From positions 2,569,501 to 2,633,500 of the forward strand of contig NZ_LZEU01000001.1 of the NCBI RefSeq assembly GCF_014490745.1: a stretch of 64,000 nt of DNA, in the 5' to 3' direction. Shown here piece after piece: positions 1 through 8,600 of the stretch (within the stretch, counting starts at the first letter, position 1; each line of letters starts with the position of its first letter). This stretch comes from Pseudomonas alcaligenes (lineage in GTDB: Bacteria > Pseudomonadota > Gammaproteobacteria > Pseudomonadales > Pseudomonadaceae). The notes beneath the pieces are model-generated. The model was not told where the DNA came from. It searched no databases and saw nothing but the letters and a program-made list of their open reading frames with translations. The translations under genes and the position numbers were made by a program.

Positions 1-907
1 GCGGGCTTTCCTGCTGGAACAGCGTCTCGCGCAGTAGCGCCAGCACGCTCTTGCGCTTGGCGAACCATTGGCGGCGCAGGCGTCCGAGTTCCTGTTCAGC
101 CTCGGCCTTGTCCAGGCAGATAAAGCGTGTGCTCCAACGGTAGGAAAAGCCCAGCCGGTTGAGGTCATCCAGGATTCCCGGCCAGGTCGAGGTCGGGAAT
201 CCGCGCACCGTCACCATGCGCAGGTGCGTATCACCCAGCATCGGCGCCAGGCCACCGAGCAGCGGCACGTCGGCCAGCAGCGTGTCGAGATGAAACGGTA
301 CCTCCGGAACCCTGATGCAATAACGCCGCGTCGAGACGGTTGCATGCAGATAGCTCAGCGTCTCGCCATCGTCCAGCCAGTCGATCTCCGGCATCACGCC
401 CACGAGCAGGTCGAAGATCCGCTCGCTCTCCGCGATGAAGCCGGTGAGTCGCTCGTGCCAGTCCACGCCGGCCGTCGAGGTGTTCTCATAGATCAGCTTT
501 GCTGCACGAGCATGCGACTCTTCCGGCGGCAGGTACTGCAGCGTGAAGTGGTAGCGGCTCTCGAAGTGATTGCCGGACTCCTCGAAGGTCGCGCGGCGCT
601 CCTCGTCCACCAGCCAGGACAGCGGTTCGGGGAAATCCGAGTGCGGATAGCCCGCAGCTGGGCAGCGCTCGGCCTCGACGAACAGCGCCCAGCCCGCGCC
701 GAGCCGGCGCAACGCGTTGTTCAGTCGCGCGGTGGTGGCCATCAGCTCGCCTTGCGTCGCACTGTCGAGGTCTGGGCCACGGAAGCGCGCCGTGCGCTGG
801 AACGAACCGTCCTTGTTCAGTACGACGCCGGGCGCGACCAGACCGGCCCAGGGCAGCCAGTCAGCGAGCAGCGCCGGGCGCTGGCGGTATTCGGCAAGAT
901 TCAGCAT
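1..907 (-). CDS. trbE: TrbE, conjugative transfer ATPase (VirB4 family), 5' part only
   Basis: The reading frame starts at an ATG (907) and runs off the left edge of the window without a stop, giving about 302 codons. That is only the N-terminal third of a protein that is normally around 800 residues. TrbE is the VirB4-type ATPase that powers mating-pair formation at the inner membrane. The visible part begins MLNLAEYRQRPALLADWLPW and carries the usual CagE/VirB4 N-terminal region. The Walker motifs would lie outside the window. It follows trbD by 15 bases in the trbB-C-D-E order, which is the strongest support for the call. Function of the missing part cannot be judged. Confidence 0.93.
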   Translation of the reverse strand, partial: MLNLAEYRQRPALLADWLPWAGLVAPGVVLNKDGSFQRTARFRGPDLDSATQGELMATTARLNNALRRLGAGWALFVEAERCPAAGYPHSDFPEPLSWLVDEERRATFEESGNHFESRYHFTLQYLPPEESHARAAKLIYENTSTAGVDWHERLTGFIAESERIFDLLVGVMPEIDWLDDGETLSYLHATVSTRRYCIRVPEVPFHLDTLLADVPLLGGLAPMLGDTHLRMVTVRGFPTSTWPGILDDLNRLGFSYRWSTRFICLDKAEAEQELGRLRRQWFAKRKSVLALLRETLFQQESP

Positions 908-922
908 TGCGGCCCCCTCCCC

Positions 923-1192
923 TCACACGTCCAGCAACGACTTATGCTTGAGGTGCCGGGCGAACACCTGCATGAACTGCGGGTCGACCCGTGCGCCCCA
1001 GACCGCGAGCGCATGGCCAATCAGCCACAGCACCAGCCCCGGAAGCCAGAGCTGCAGCCCCAGCCCGACTGCCGCGGCCAGCGTGCCGTTGGCGATGGCC
1101 ACGGTGCGCGGTGCGCCGCCGAGCAGGATCGGCTCGGTTAGCGAACGGTGCAGCGGCACTTCGAAGCCCGGCAGATCAATTCCCGTGCTCAT
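923..1192 (-). CDS. trbD: TrbD, mating-pair formation inner-membrane protein (VirB3 family)
   Basis: This 89-residue protein has the VirB3/TrbD pattern: a short polar N-terminus (FEVPLHRSLTEPILLGGAPR), two closely spaced hydrophobic helices at about residues 30-65, and a basic tail. VirB3-type proteins sit in the inner membrane and work with the VirB4 ATPase in pilus assembly. The start overlaps the trbC stop by 4 bases, so translation is probably coupled. Size, motif and position between trbC and trbE all agree. Confidence 0.93.
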   Translation of the reverse strand: MSTGIDLPGFEVPLHRSLTEPILLGGAPRTVAIANGTLAAAVGLGLQLWLPGLVLWLIGHALAVWGARVDPQFMQVFARHLKHKSLLDV

Positions 1193-1557
1193 ACGACCGC
1201 CCCGCCGGAGAAGCTGAAGAACGACAGGAAGAACGAGGATGCGGCGAAGGCGATGCTCAGCCCGAAGACGATCTGGATCAGCTTGCGAAAGCCGCCCGAC
1301 GTATCACCGAAGGCCAGCGCCAACCCCGTGGAAATGATGATGATCACCGCCACGATGCGTGCGACCGGCCCCTGGATCGATTCGAGGATGGATTCGAGCG
1401 GTCCCTCCCAGGGCATCGAGGAACCCGCGGCCCTCGCGGTGCCAACCGTCATCAGCATGACGGCGGCTAACAGCAGGCCCTGGCGCGCAGACCCTGCCAG
1501 GCGGTGTAAACGCGGATTTACGGAAAAGCGGGAAACAGGGGTGCGTGTCGGCCTCAT
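1189..1557 (-). CDS. trbC: TrbC, conjugative pilin precursor (VirB2 family)
   Basis: This 122-residue protein has a long basic leader, a hydrophobic signal segment ending near an AxA-type site (GTARAAGSS, about residue 43-47), and two hydrophobic helices in the mature part separated by a short polar loop (GDTSGGFRK). That is the prepilin layout of VirB2/TrbC. The mature peptide would be processed and assembled into the mating pilus. It overlaps trbB by 4 bases upstream and trbD by 4 bases downstream, so all three are likely co-translated. Confidence 0.92.
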   Translation of the reverse strand: MRPTRTPVSRFSVNPRLHRLAGSARQGLLLAAVMLMTVGTARAAGSSMPWEGPLESILESIQGPVARIVAVIIIISTGLALAFGDTSGGFRKLIQIVFGLSIAFAASSFFLSFFSFSGGAVV

Positions 1558-2582
1558 GGCAGTTCTCCAGGCGTGGTCGGGGACAGGAAAAATGGCGTGA
1601 GCTGATCGGCAAGCGGCGCTTCCAACACATCCGCCAGGCGATAGCCCGCATCGTCAAAGCCAACAACGCGGGTGATGCTCTCGATACAACGCTGGCGGCC
1701 ACGACCCGCGATAAAGATCACCACGTTGACCGCCTCGGCGATCAGTGCACGCGGCGGGTTCATGGCCACCTCGAGCACCAGTTGCTCCAGACGCAGCAGC
1801 GCCCCCTGAGCGGAGCCGGCATGGATGGTGGCTATCCCTCCCGGGTGGCCGGTACCCCACACCTTTATAAGTTCCAGTGCCTCGCCGCCGCGCACCTCGC
1901 CAACCACCACGCGATCAGGGCGCAGCCGCATCGTCGCTCGTACCAGCTCGCGCATCGACACCACACCTGCACGCGTACGCAGCGGCACGTGGTCGCGCGC
2001 GGCGCATTGCAGTTCGATGGTGTCTTCGAGCACCAAAACGCGGTCACCGGTGGCGGCGATCTCGGCGAGCAGCGCATTTGCGAGCGTGGTCTTGCCGGTA
2101 CTGGTACCGCCGGCAATCAGGATGTTCTGCCGCTCGCGCACCGCACCACGCAGGAATTCGGCCTGCACGGCGGTCATCATCCCGTCGGCCACGTAGCGCT
2201 CCAATGGAATAACACCCACGGCGCGCTTGCGCAGGGCGAAGGCCGGCCCTGGTGCCGCCGGCGGTAGGATGCCCTCGAAGCGCTCGCCGGTTTCCGGTAG
2301 CTCCGCGGTCAGCAACGGCTGGCCACGGTGCACCTCCGCACCGACATGCGCAGCCACCAGGCGGATGATGCGCTCTCCATCTACCTCGGAGAGTTCCACC
2401 CCCAGCGGCGCACGCCCGGACGACAGACGATCCACCCACAGCGTGCGGTCGGGATTGAGCATGATCTCGATCACATCCGGATCTTCGAGCGCGGCGGCAA
2501 TCACCGGCCCCATCGCCGTGCGCAGCATGCGGATACGCCGATCCAGCGAGGCCGCGATGAAGGGCTGCGGTGCCGCGCTCAT
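1554..2582 (-). CDS. trbB: TrbB, VirB11-type secretion ATPase
   Basis: This 342-residue protein has a Walker A motif GGTSTGKT at residues 158-165, followed by the VirB11 Asp-box region (VLVLEDTIELQ) and a conserved VGEVRGGEAL stretch. VirB11/TrbB ATPases form hexamers on the cytoplasmic face of the inner membrane and drive pilus biogenesis and DNA transfer. The length is normal for the family. Its start overlaps the end of the CopG gene and its end overlaps trbC, so it is the first trb gene of a tightly packed operon downstream of traG. Confidence 0.95.
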   Translation of the reverse strand: MSAAPQPFIAASLDRRIRMLRTAMGPVIAAALEDPDVIEIMLNPDRTLWVDRLSSGRAPLGVELSEVDGERIIRLVAAHVGAEVHRGQPLLTAELPETGERFEGILPPAAPGPAFALRKRAVGVIPLERYVADGMMTAVQAEFLRGAVRERQNILIAGGTSTGKTTLANALLAEIAATGDRVLVLEDTIELQCAARDHVPLRTRAGVVSMRELVRATMRLRPDRVVVGEVRGGEALELIKVWGTGHPGGIATIHAGSAQGALLRLEQLVLEVAMNPPRALIAEAVNVVIFIAGRGRQRCIESITRVVGFDDAGYRLADVLEAPLADQLTPFFLSPTTPGELP

Positions 2583-3040
2583 GAAACACGCTCCCGCACT
2601 TCATCCACCGACTCTTCATCCATGCGCACCACGTCCGGATGCAACTCCTCCACCACGTCGCGTACCAGGCTGCGGCCACGCAACAGGTGACGACCGAGCT
2701 GCTCGACAAACTGTTCGAAGCGCGCCTTGCCCTGGGCCTTGGCTGCCTCCTGGTGCGCCTCGGGCACCGGTGTGCTGACGGTCAGGAAGTAGCGCACGAA
2801 CAGCGCCAGCGTCTCGATCTCGATGGACTGGTCGCGCTCCAGCCGCTCGAACTGGCGCGACAGACGATCCAGCCGCTTGGCGATGGCAGCCTCGCGCTGG
2901 TCGCCCGCCTCAGGCGATAACCAAGACGCCAGCGCGGCCGCAACAATGGAGGACTTGGACACGCCCTTCTTGGCGGCCAGCTCGTCCAGACGGCGGGCAT
3001 GCTCGAGCTGGATAAACAGGTTGAGACGGTACTGGCTCAT
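2579..3040 (-). CDS. CopG/ribbon-helix-helix protein of the transfer operon
   Basis: This 153-residue protein begins MSQYRLNLFIQLEHARRLDE and has a ribbon-helix-helix N-terminus (residues 1-40), with the helix LDELAAKKGVSKSSIVAAAL typical of CopG/MetJ-fold DNA binders. The rest is an acidic, probably coiled-coil region. A gene of this type between traG and trbB is characteristic of Tn4371-type integrative elements. It overlaps both neighbours by 4 bases. It may autoregulate the tra/trb operon or mark relaxosome DNA; the sequence does not separate these. Confidence 0.85.
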   Translation of the reverse strand: MSQYRLNLFIQLEHARRLDELAAKKGVSKSSIVAAALASWLSPEAGDQREAAIAKRLDRLSRQFERLERDQSIEIETLALFVRYFLTVSTPVPEAHQEAAKAQGKARFEQFVEQLGRHLLRGRSLVRDVVEELHPDVVRMDEESVDEVRERVS

Positions 3041-5034
3041 AGCTGGACTCCGTCGTCGGGATCAAGGGCAGCCAGCCGAGCGACACGCTGCATGGCAGGA
3101 TCGAACTGGCGAGGAAGAACAAGCGGCGAGTCGTCGTCATCGAGTAGTGCCAGGTCGCTGTATGCCGGCTCTTGCTCGGGGTTGTAGGTGACGCTCTCGG
3201 ACAGCTCGGGCTGGCGGCGCGGGCCGCCCTCGTCGAACGAGCTGGCGGCGAGGTCATCGCCGAGCACCGAAGGTGCAGGCGTTGGCGGCAAGGTCAGCCC
3301 ACTCCAATCGTCGTGCCGCACAGGCGGTGCATCGGCGTAGCGCCCAGCCACTAAGATCGGTGGCGGCAGCACGCGTTGCTTGAAGTTGGCATCGCTGTAG
3401 TAGCGCAGCTTCCTGGCCTTGATCGGCGCGACGCTGGACACCATCACCACGGCCTCGTCCGGCGGCAACTGCATCACCTCCCCCGGGGTCAACAGCGGCC
3501 GCGCGGTTTCCTGGCGCGAGACCATCAGGTGTCCCAGCCACGGCGCAAGCCGGTGACCCGCATAGTTGCGCTGCGCCCGCAGCTCGGTCGCCGTACCTAA
3601 AGTTTCGGAAATGCGCTTGGCCGTGCGCTCGTCGTTGGTGGCGAAGGTCACGCGCACATGGCAGTTGTCGAGAATGGAGTGGTTCTGCCCGTAGGCCTTG
3701 TCGATCTGGTTGAGCGACTGCGAGATCAGGAAGGCACGCAGACCATAGCCCGCCATGAACGCCAGGGCCGACTCGAAGAAATCCAGCCGGCCCAGCGCGG
3801 GAAACTCGTCGAGCATCAGCAACAGTGTGTGCCGGCGCTCTACCCCATCACTGCCGTCGAGCGACTCGGTAAGGCGCCTGCCGATCTGGTTCAGGATCAG
3901 ACGGATTAGCGGCTTGGTCCGGCTGATATCTGAAGGTGGCACCACCAGGTACAGCGACACCGGATGCTCAGCTGCAATCAGATCGGCGATACGCCAGTCG
4001 CAATGCGAGGTCACCTGGGCCACCGTCGGATCCCGGTACAACCCGAGGAACGACATGGCAGTGCTCAACACACCCGAGCGCTCGTTCTCGCTCTTATTCA
4101 GCACCTCGCGTGCGGCGGACGCCACCACTGGGTGCGTCCCATCGCCCAGGTGCCGCATCGTCATCATCCGGTGCAGCGCCACCTCGAACGGACATTCCGG
4201 GTCGCTCAGGAAGTTGGCGACACCACGCAGCGTCTTGTCCTCGCCGGCGTAGAGCACATGCAGGATGGCGCCGACCAGCAGCGCGTGCGAGGTCTTCTCC
4301 CAATGGTTACGGCGTTCCAGCGCGCCCTCCGGGTCGACCAGGATGTCGGCGATATTCTGCACATCGCGCACCTCATGCTCGCCCCGGCGCACCTCCAGCA
4401 GCGGGTTGTAGGCAGCCGAATGCGGATCGGTGGGATTGAACAGCAGGCAGTGTGAGAAACGCGAGCGCCAACCAGCGGTAAGGTTCCAGTTCTCGCCCTT
4501 GATGTCGTGGATGACGGCCGAGGCTGGCCAGCTCAGCAACGTGGGAACCACCAGACCGACGCCCTTGCCGGAGCGAGTCGGCGCAAAGGTCAAGACATGC
4601 TCCGGTCCGTCGTGGCGCAGGTACTGGTCGTCATATCGTCCGAGGAAGACACCCGCCGAACGATCCAGCCCCGCCCTGCGGATGTCTTCGGGCTCAGCCC
4701 AGCGTGCCGAACCATAAGTTGTGACCAGCCTTGACTGACGCGCGCGCCAGACAGACATGGCAATGGCGGCGCCCACGGCCACCATGCCGCTGGCGCCGGC
4801 AATGGCACCGCCGGTGTCGAAAACCTGCGGCGCATAGGCGCCGAAGAAGAACCACCAGTCGAAAAGCCGCCAGGGGTGATAGACCGGCGTTCCGAAGCAG
4901 TCGAACCAGGGCGAACCCAGGCGTACCTGATAGCCCAGGGCGGCGGCGGTCCATTGTGTGGCGCTCCACACACCGGCGATCACGATGCCGAATACGGCGG
5001 CGATCTGCCCGAACAGCACGCTCGTCCCTTGCAT
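3037..5034 (-). CDS. traG: TraG, type IV coupling protein (VirD4 family)
   Basis: This 665-residue inner-membrane ATPase links the relaxosome to the mating channel. Two hydrophobic segments lie in the first 100 residues. A Walker A motif, PTRSGKG, lies near residues 152-158 and is followed by GLVVPTLLSWPASAVIHD. The Walker B region is LLLMLDEFPALGRLDFFE, and the C-terminal half carries the conserved QSLNQIDKAYG and NCHVRVTFATND stretches. Length and domain order are normal. It sits directly upstream of the CopG and trb genes, overlapping the CopG gene by 4 bases. Confidence 0.96.
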   Translation of the reverse strand: MQGTSVLFGQIAAVFGIVIAGVWSATQWTAAALGYQVRLGSPWFDCFGTPVYHPWRLFDWWFFFGAYAPQVFDTGGAIAGASGMVAVGAAIAMSVWRARQSRLVTTYGSARWAEPEDIRRAGLDRSAGVFLGRYDDQYLRHDGPEHVLTFAPTRSGKGVGLVVPTLLSWPASAVIHDIKGENWNLTAGWRSRFSHCLLFNPTDPHSAAYNPLLEVRRGEHEVRDVQNIADILVDPEGALERRNHWEKTSHALLVGAILHVLYAGEDKTLRGVANFLSDPECPFEVALHRMMTMRHLGDGTHPVVASAAREVLNKSENERSGVLSTAMSFLGLYRDPTVAQVTSHCDWRIADLIAAEHPVSLYLVVPPSDISRTKPLIRLILNQIGRRLTESLDGSDGVERRHTLLLMLDEFPALGRLDFFESALAFMAGYGLRAFLISQSLNQIDKAYGQNHSILDNCHVRVTFATNDERTAKRISETLGTATELRAQRNYAGHRLAPWLGHLMVSRQETARPLLTPGEVMQLPPDEAVVMVSSVAPIKARKLRYYSDANFKQRVLPPPILVAGRYADAPPVRHDDWSGLTLPPTPAPSVLGDDLAASSFDEGGPRRQPELSESVTYNPEQEPAYSDLALLDDDDSPLVLPRQFDPAMQRVARLAALDPDDGVQL

Positions 5035-5253
5035 TTCCCGGCTCCCGATTTACCCCAAGAATGCAGCCTTCAAAGTTGGCCGCACGGTCGAGATTCGGTG
5101 CCAGCTCAGTGCCGGTCAAAGACCTTTATCGGGACAAAACTGGATTTGAACGCATCAATTCATGCGAGAGCGAATGGAGGACAATCGCCGCCAGCGCGAG
5201 CGCATTGCGACGCATTGGGCGAAAAAGTGTGATTCGTTACAGGCCGCCCACGA

Positions 5254-5517
5254 TCAGAACTTGGGCGGCTCTCTCGGCGGTGTGTAGGGCACTTTCCCAT
5301 CGCCATAGAATCGCTTGCGTGTGGCCTCGGCAACGCGATTGCACAACTCGTCACCCAGCCTGGGGCGATCGAGCCTGCACTGCTGGCGCAGCTCCTTCAG
5401 CCGCGCGGGATCGGCTGCGAGTTCGTCAACCGTAGGTAACGCCGACGACACAGGTGCTTCGGGCTCACCACAGGCCGTGAGGGCTAGGACACATAGAAAC
5501 GGCAAAACATTCTTCAT
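5254..5517 (-). CDS. EexN/TrbK-like entry-exclusion lipoprotein
   Basis: I chose the ATG at 5517, giving 87 residues, because it leads straight into a lipoprotein signal (MKNVLPFLCVLALTACGEP) with lipobox LTAC. A longer frame would add 17 residues before the signal. The mature part has the EexN/TrbK pattern of a VDEL-x-P-x-LKELRQQC helix, a second Cys (GDELCNRVAEATRKRF) and a short tail. Such lipoproteins block redundant DNA uptake by cells already carrying the element. It is transcribed in the same direction as traG, 219 bases upstream of it. An 8-bp stem (5243-5250 with 5262-5269) encloses the stop codon. Confidence 0.75.
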   Translation of the reverse strand: MKNVLPFLCVLALTACGEPEAPVSSALPTVDELAADPARLKELRQQCRLDRPRLGDELCNRVAEATRKRFYGDGKVPYTPPREPPKF

Positions 5518-5560
5518 CGTTCGATTTCCCCCAAGGTATCGGTCGCTGGGTGACATGGAT

Positions 5561-6457
5561 CTAGACACCCTCCGCCGGCTGAATGGTTTGTACCCGTTCG
5601 ATGAAACGAACCAACGTCACCGATGGCTCGCGTGTCGAGCGCAACAGGTAAGTAGTAAGTACCGGACAACACCCCGCCAGAGGGCGACCAATAACACCCG
5701 ACTCCCGGCAGGCTGCGATGTTCGACTCCCCCGTCAATCCCAGGGCGAAGCCTGCAGCCACGAGCGCCATCATCAGATCGCAGGAGGTCACCTGCTCCGC
5801 GACCAGCGGTTCCGTTCCGGTCTGACGCAGGAAACGCTCAACTTGGCGCGCATGCCCCTCACAAGCCTGTGGGTCGCACAGCACCAGCGGATAGCGCAGC
5901 AGCTCTTCCAGCGGAATACGTTTGTGGGACAGGATTGGATGACGCGCCGGCACAGCCACCATCAAGGGATCGCTCCAAGCCTGAGTGGCGACGATGCCAT
6001 CGCCGACCTCATCTGACTGAGCAAACCCGGCGTCATAAAGATCTTCGTGCAGCCCCTTGATCTGCTGAGCCAACGACACTTCAGACAAGCGAATCTCGAC
6101 CTCTGGCTCCTCTTGCCGACAGAGCGCCAGGAAAGAGGAGAAGCGCGAGGGAGATATCCCGTCCGAAAGAGCCATTCGCAGCTGGCTGCGAAATCCATTG
6201 GCGACAGCCTTCACACTGTCCCGAGCCTGCTGAAGCGCAATGAAGACGCGCGGTACATGCTCCAGAAACAGTCGCCCGGCATGAGTGAGCCTCGTACTGC
6301 GCGTGGTTCGTAGGAAAAGCTTTGTGTCCAGCTCTTCTTCGAGCTCCTTGATTGCGCGCGACAGAGGAGACTGTTCGATATGCAACCGCTCAGCAGCCCG
6401 CGCGAAGTGCAGCTCCTCAGCAACGGCGAGGAAACAGCGAAGATGTCGAAGCTCCAT
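5561..6457 (-). CDS. LysR-family regulator beside the conjugation module
   Basis: The start is set at the ATG at 6457 because the protein from there (298 residues) has the normal LysR N-terminus, MELRHLRCFLAVAEELHFAR. Its winged helix-turn-helix covers about residues 1-60, and the periplasmic-binding-protein-like effector domain follows (for example LMVAVPARHPILSHKRIPLEEL). The frame stays open for another 64 codons upstream, but those codons encode the truncated HxlR domain described separately. LysR proteins of this kind commonly accompany traG/trb modules. The gene may control transfer or the adjacent cargo; the effector is unknown. Confidence 0.88.
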   Translation of the reverse strand: MELRHLRCFLAVAEELHFARAAERLHIEQSPLSRAIKELEEELDTKLFLRTTRSTRLTHAGRLFLEHVPRVFIALQQARDSVKAVANGFRSQLRMALSDGISPSRFSSFLALCRQEEPEVEIRLSEVSLAQQIKGLHEDLYDAGFAQSDEVGDGIVATQAWSDPLMVAVPARHPILSHKRIPLEELLRYPLVLCDPQACEGHARQVERFLRQTGTEPLVAEQVTSCDLMMALVAAGFALGLTGESNIAACRESGVIGRPLAGCCPVLTTYLLRSTREPSVTLVRFIERVQTIQPAEGV

Positions 6458-6490
6458 GCTTATTCTCTCCTTCGATGCGTCACTAGCAGA

Positions 6491-6727
6491 GGGATAGCGT
6501 GCAGGCGATTGTTGATATGCAGCCCGTTTCAGAATTCCTGCGTCGACAAGATCGTTCAGGTGCAATGCCAGGGAACGGGGAGGCATACCGGTCTGAGCCT
6601 GCAAGCCATCAAATCGCATGTTCGCGAGAAAGACCTCTCTCAGAATCATGAAGAACCACGCGTCCGTCAGCTCGGTACCTGACCGGGCTATGGAGCAATA
6701 CCTGTCTGCCAGGCGGCTGCGCTTTAT
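6491..6727 (-). pseudogene. Truncated HxlR-family regulator remnant, in frame with LysR
   Basis: Reading leftward from 6727 the codons give IKRSRLADRYCSIARSGTEL and then MILREVFLANMRFDGLQAQT, closely matching the intact HxlR protein at 12187. The match stops at QQSPARY (about 6491), after the DNA-binding wing, and the frame then enters the LysR leader. The ancestral start codon at 6727 reads ATA instead of ATG. The C-terminal dimerisation part is absent, so this is a remnant rather than a working regulator. It marks the join between the transfer module and the catabolic cargo. Confidence 0.8.
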
Positions 6728-6759
6728 GCTTTCCCTTTACTGACGTTTAACTGAGCATA

Positions 6760-6776
6760 ACTATATAAATTATAGT
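6760..6776. promoter_or_regulatory. Perfect palindrome upstream of the HxlR remnant
   Basis: The 17-bp sequence ACTATA-N5-TATAGT is perfectly symmetrical and lies 32 bases before the lost HxlR start. The intact HxlR gene carries the same half-sites with one mismatch at a similar distance. HxlR proteins bind short AT-rich palindromes as dimers, so this is a likely operator. Confidence 0.5.
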
Positions 6777-6952
6777 AATTACAGGCAATATTGTTTTTGG
6801 CCGCTTGGCTACCCGTGGACTGCTGCTTCGCTACTCACCTTAAGTCAGCGCCACTCCATCTAGGGCCTGTTCTAGTTTCTATCTAAATAATTGATTTATA
6901 AGATCAATATCGTATCGCTATAGCTCTCACACAACACCAATACGAGCTTGCA

Positions 6953-7416
6953 ATGCCCCGATACCGCTCAGTGATGAGCACTGGTCGAAGCTGCGGGAAA
7001 TCCTGCTGCACAAGGCCATCTACAACAAACGTGATCTACGGATTACCGTGGAAGGCATGCTGTATCGCATGCGGACAGGGTGCCCCTGGAGAGACCTACC
7101 CAAGGCACTCGGAAGCTGGAGCAAGGTCTACAAACGTTTCAATGCCTGATCCGCGTCAGGTAAGTGGCTCAAGGTTTTTCAAGCGCTGGTGACTGAACCG
7201 GACATGGAATGGGTTTTCATTGATGGCAGCTATGCCAAGGCCCACCAGCACAGTGCAGGTGCTGCCAGTGGCAACGATGAGGGGATAGGGAAAAGCCGAA
7301 CCGGCAACACCAGCAAGATCCACTTGGCTGTAGATGCCTGCTGGCTGCCCGTCGCGTTTGAAGTCACGGGAGGTCAGATTAACGATCTGCACCCAGGCAT
7401 CAGCGCTGATTGCTAG
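6953..7416 (+). mobile_element. IS5-family transposase remnant, frameshifted and 3'-truncated
   Basis: Joined across frames the region encodes an IS5/IS427-type transposase: EHWSKLREILLHKAIYNKRD, a GCPWRDLPKALGSWSKVYKR segment, and the first DDE aspartate context (EWVFIDGSYAKAHQHSAGA). Three lesions are visible. There is a small deletion near 6972 that shifts the frame. A TGA at 7147-7149 stands where a Trp codon is expected. The coding homology also breaks off at about 7411, before the remaining DDE residues. No right inverted repeat was found. The element cannot be autonomous. Confidence 0.82.
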
Positions 7417-7523
7417 GGTCTGTTTATGCAGCTGCGAATGGTCAGCATTCTTCGGATAGATAATGCTTGAGCGATCCGACAGCCATTCACATATTTAGGG
7501 CAACCACACCCCGGAGAATGGCC

Positions 7524-8360
7524 ATGAGCAAATACCAGAGCTTTACCCGAGAAGACCATGAAGGAGTTGCCATGGTGCGTTTCAATCACCCACCGATCAA
7601 TTTGGTGGATCGTACCATGGTGATCGATCTGCTCCATTTGGCCAAAGAACTGGAGAATGATAGTCAGACCAAAGTGGTGATCTTTCGCAGCGATAATCAG
7701 GATTTTTTCCTTGCTCACTACGACCAGGGCGGCCAACTCGATGCTCCACCAATGGTACTGCCACCAAATTCGACGAGCCCCCTCAGTGGGCTCCTCAGTC
7801 GTTTCAGTCGTCTTCCCCAGGTAACGATTGGCGAGTTACGAGGGCGCGCTCGAGGAGCGGGAAGCGAGTTCCTACTAGCACTAGACATGCGATTTGCCGA
7901 TCGCGAAACAGCAGTGCTTGGTCAACCAGAAATTGGAGTAGGACTTTTCCCGGGAGCTGGTGGAACGGTGCGTCTGACACAAATGCTGGGAAGAGGTCGG
8001 GCCCTGGAAGTATGCCTTGGAGGCGAGGATTTTGATGCTGACACTGCAGAGCGTTATGGCTGGATCAATCGTGCATTGCCGGGCGAGCAACTCAGCAGCT
8101 TTTGCGAGGCGCTTGCCCATCGTATCGTAGGCTTCCCGGCCAGCGGAATCGCTAATACCAAAGCAGTAGTGGAGCGTGTCAGCAGAGCTGATGATGCTGC
8201 ACTGGTGGATGAGTCTCAGCGCTTCGTAGCCGACATGCATGCCCGAGAAACGGTTGACCGGGTGCGATGGATGCTTGCGCAGGGTGGCCAAACCCAAGGC
8301 GTAATGGAACTTGAGCTTGGTGACCTATTAGGTCGTTACCCACTACCTTTAAACAGTTAG
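7524..8360 (+). CDS. Enoyl-CoA hydratase/isomerase family protein
   Basis: This 278-residue crotonase starts at the ATG at 7524, with GGAG at 7513-7516; an ATG at 7518 is too close to that site. Both catalytic glutamates of enoyl-CoA hydratase appear to be present, in GARGAGSEFLLALDMRFA and in LGQPEIGVGLFPGAGGT. The oxyanion-hole region is slightly unusual, with HYDQGGQ where GADI is common. It would act on an acyl-CoA thioester in the cytoplasm. It stands alone between an IS5 remnant and a second crotonase on the opposite strand. Substrate is unknown. Confidence 0.8.
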   Translation: MSKYQSFTREDHEGVAMVRFNHPPINLVDRTMVIDLLHLAKELENDSQTKVVIFRSDNQDFFLAHYDQGGQLDAPPMVLPPNSTSPLSGLLSRFSRLPQVTIGELRGRARGAGSEFLLALDMRFADRETAVLGQPEIGVGLFPGAGGTVRLTQMLGRGRALEVCLGGEDFDADTAERYGWINRALPGEQLSSFCEALAHRIVGFPASGIANTKAVVERVSRADDAALVDESQRFVADMHARETVDRVRWMLAQGGQTQGVMELELGDLLGRYPLPLNS

Positions 8361-8426
8361 GTGAACGAGCGGTGGCAAAATTTTCTCCATCACTCTCGAT
8401 GGAGCATGACGCCGAGCTAGCCTCCT

Positions 8427-8543
8427 TTAAAGCCAAGCGTGCTTAAGGGGCACCCGAACCACGCCGGCTGGCAGCTCGGGTTGGATCTCAACGCGAGCCG
8501 TGTCCTTACCTAGTACCGTAACAACTTCGATCTAGTCAGCCAG
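8427..8543 (-). pseudogene. Remnant of a molybdopterin oxidoreductase C-terminal domain
   Basis: On the minus strand the frame reads LAD, a stop, then IEVVTVLGKDTARVEIQ and PELPAGVVRVP before ending. This resembles the C-terminal domain of the molybdoenzyme at 25108 (GEWVEVETRTGKIKI, then NMPDGLVRIPHGWW). A few codons between LAD and IEV appear lost. The match is short, so the identification is tentative, but it would mean a second molybdoenzyme gene once lay here. Confidence 0.4.
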
Positions 8544-8600
8544 CAACCTTTTCACCACGGGCTACGGTAGAAAGTGTTGCTGGTCTTCTCCCTCGGAAGT

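Noticed and set aside
68..1141. Long plus-strand open frame of 357 codons
   Set aside because: It is antisense to trbE and trbD, has no family-like segments, and reflects the high GC content.
5561..6649. A single 362-residue HxlR-LysR fusion regulator
   Set aside because: The LysR part has a normal start of its own, the HxlR part is cut in its wing, and its original start codon is lost, so a remnant upstream of LysR is the simpler reading.
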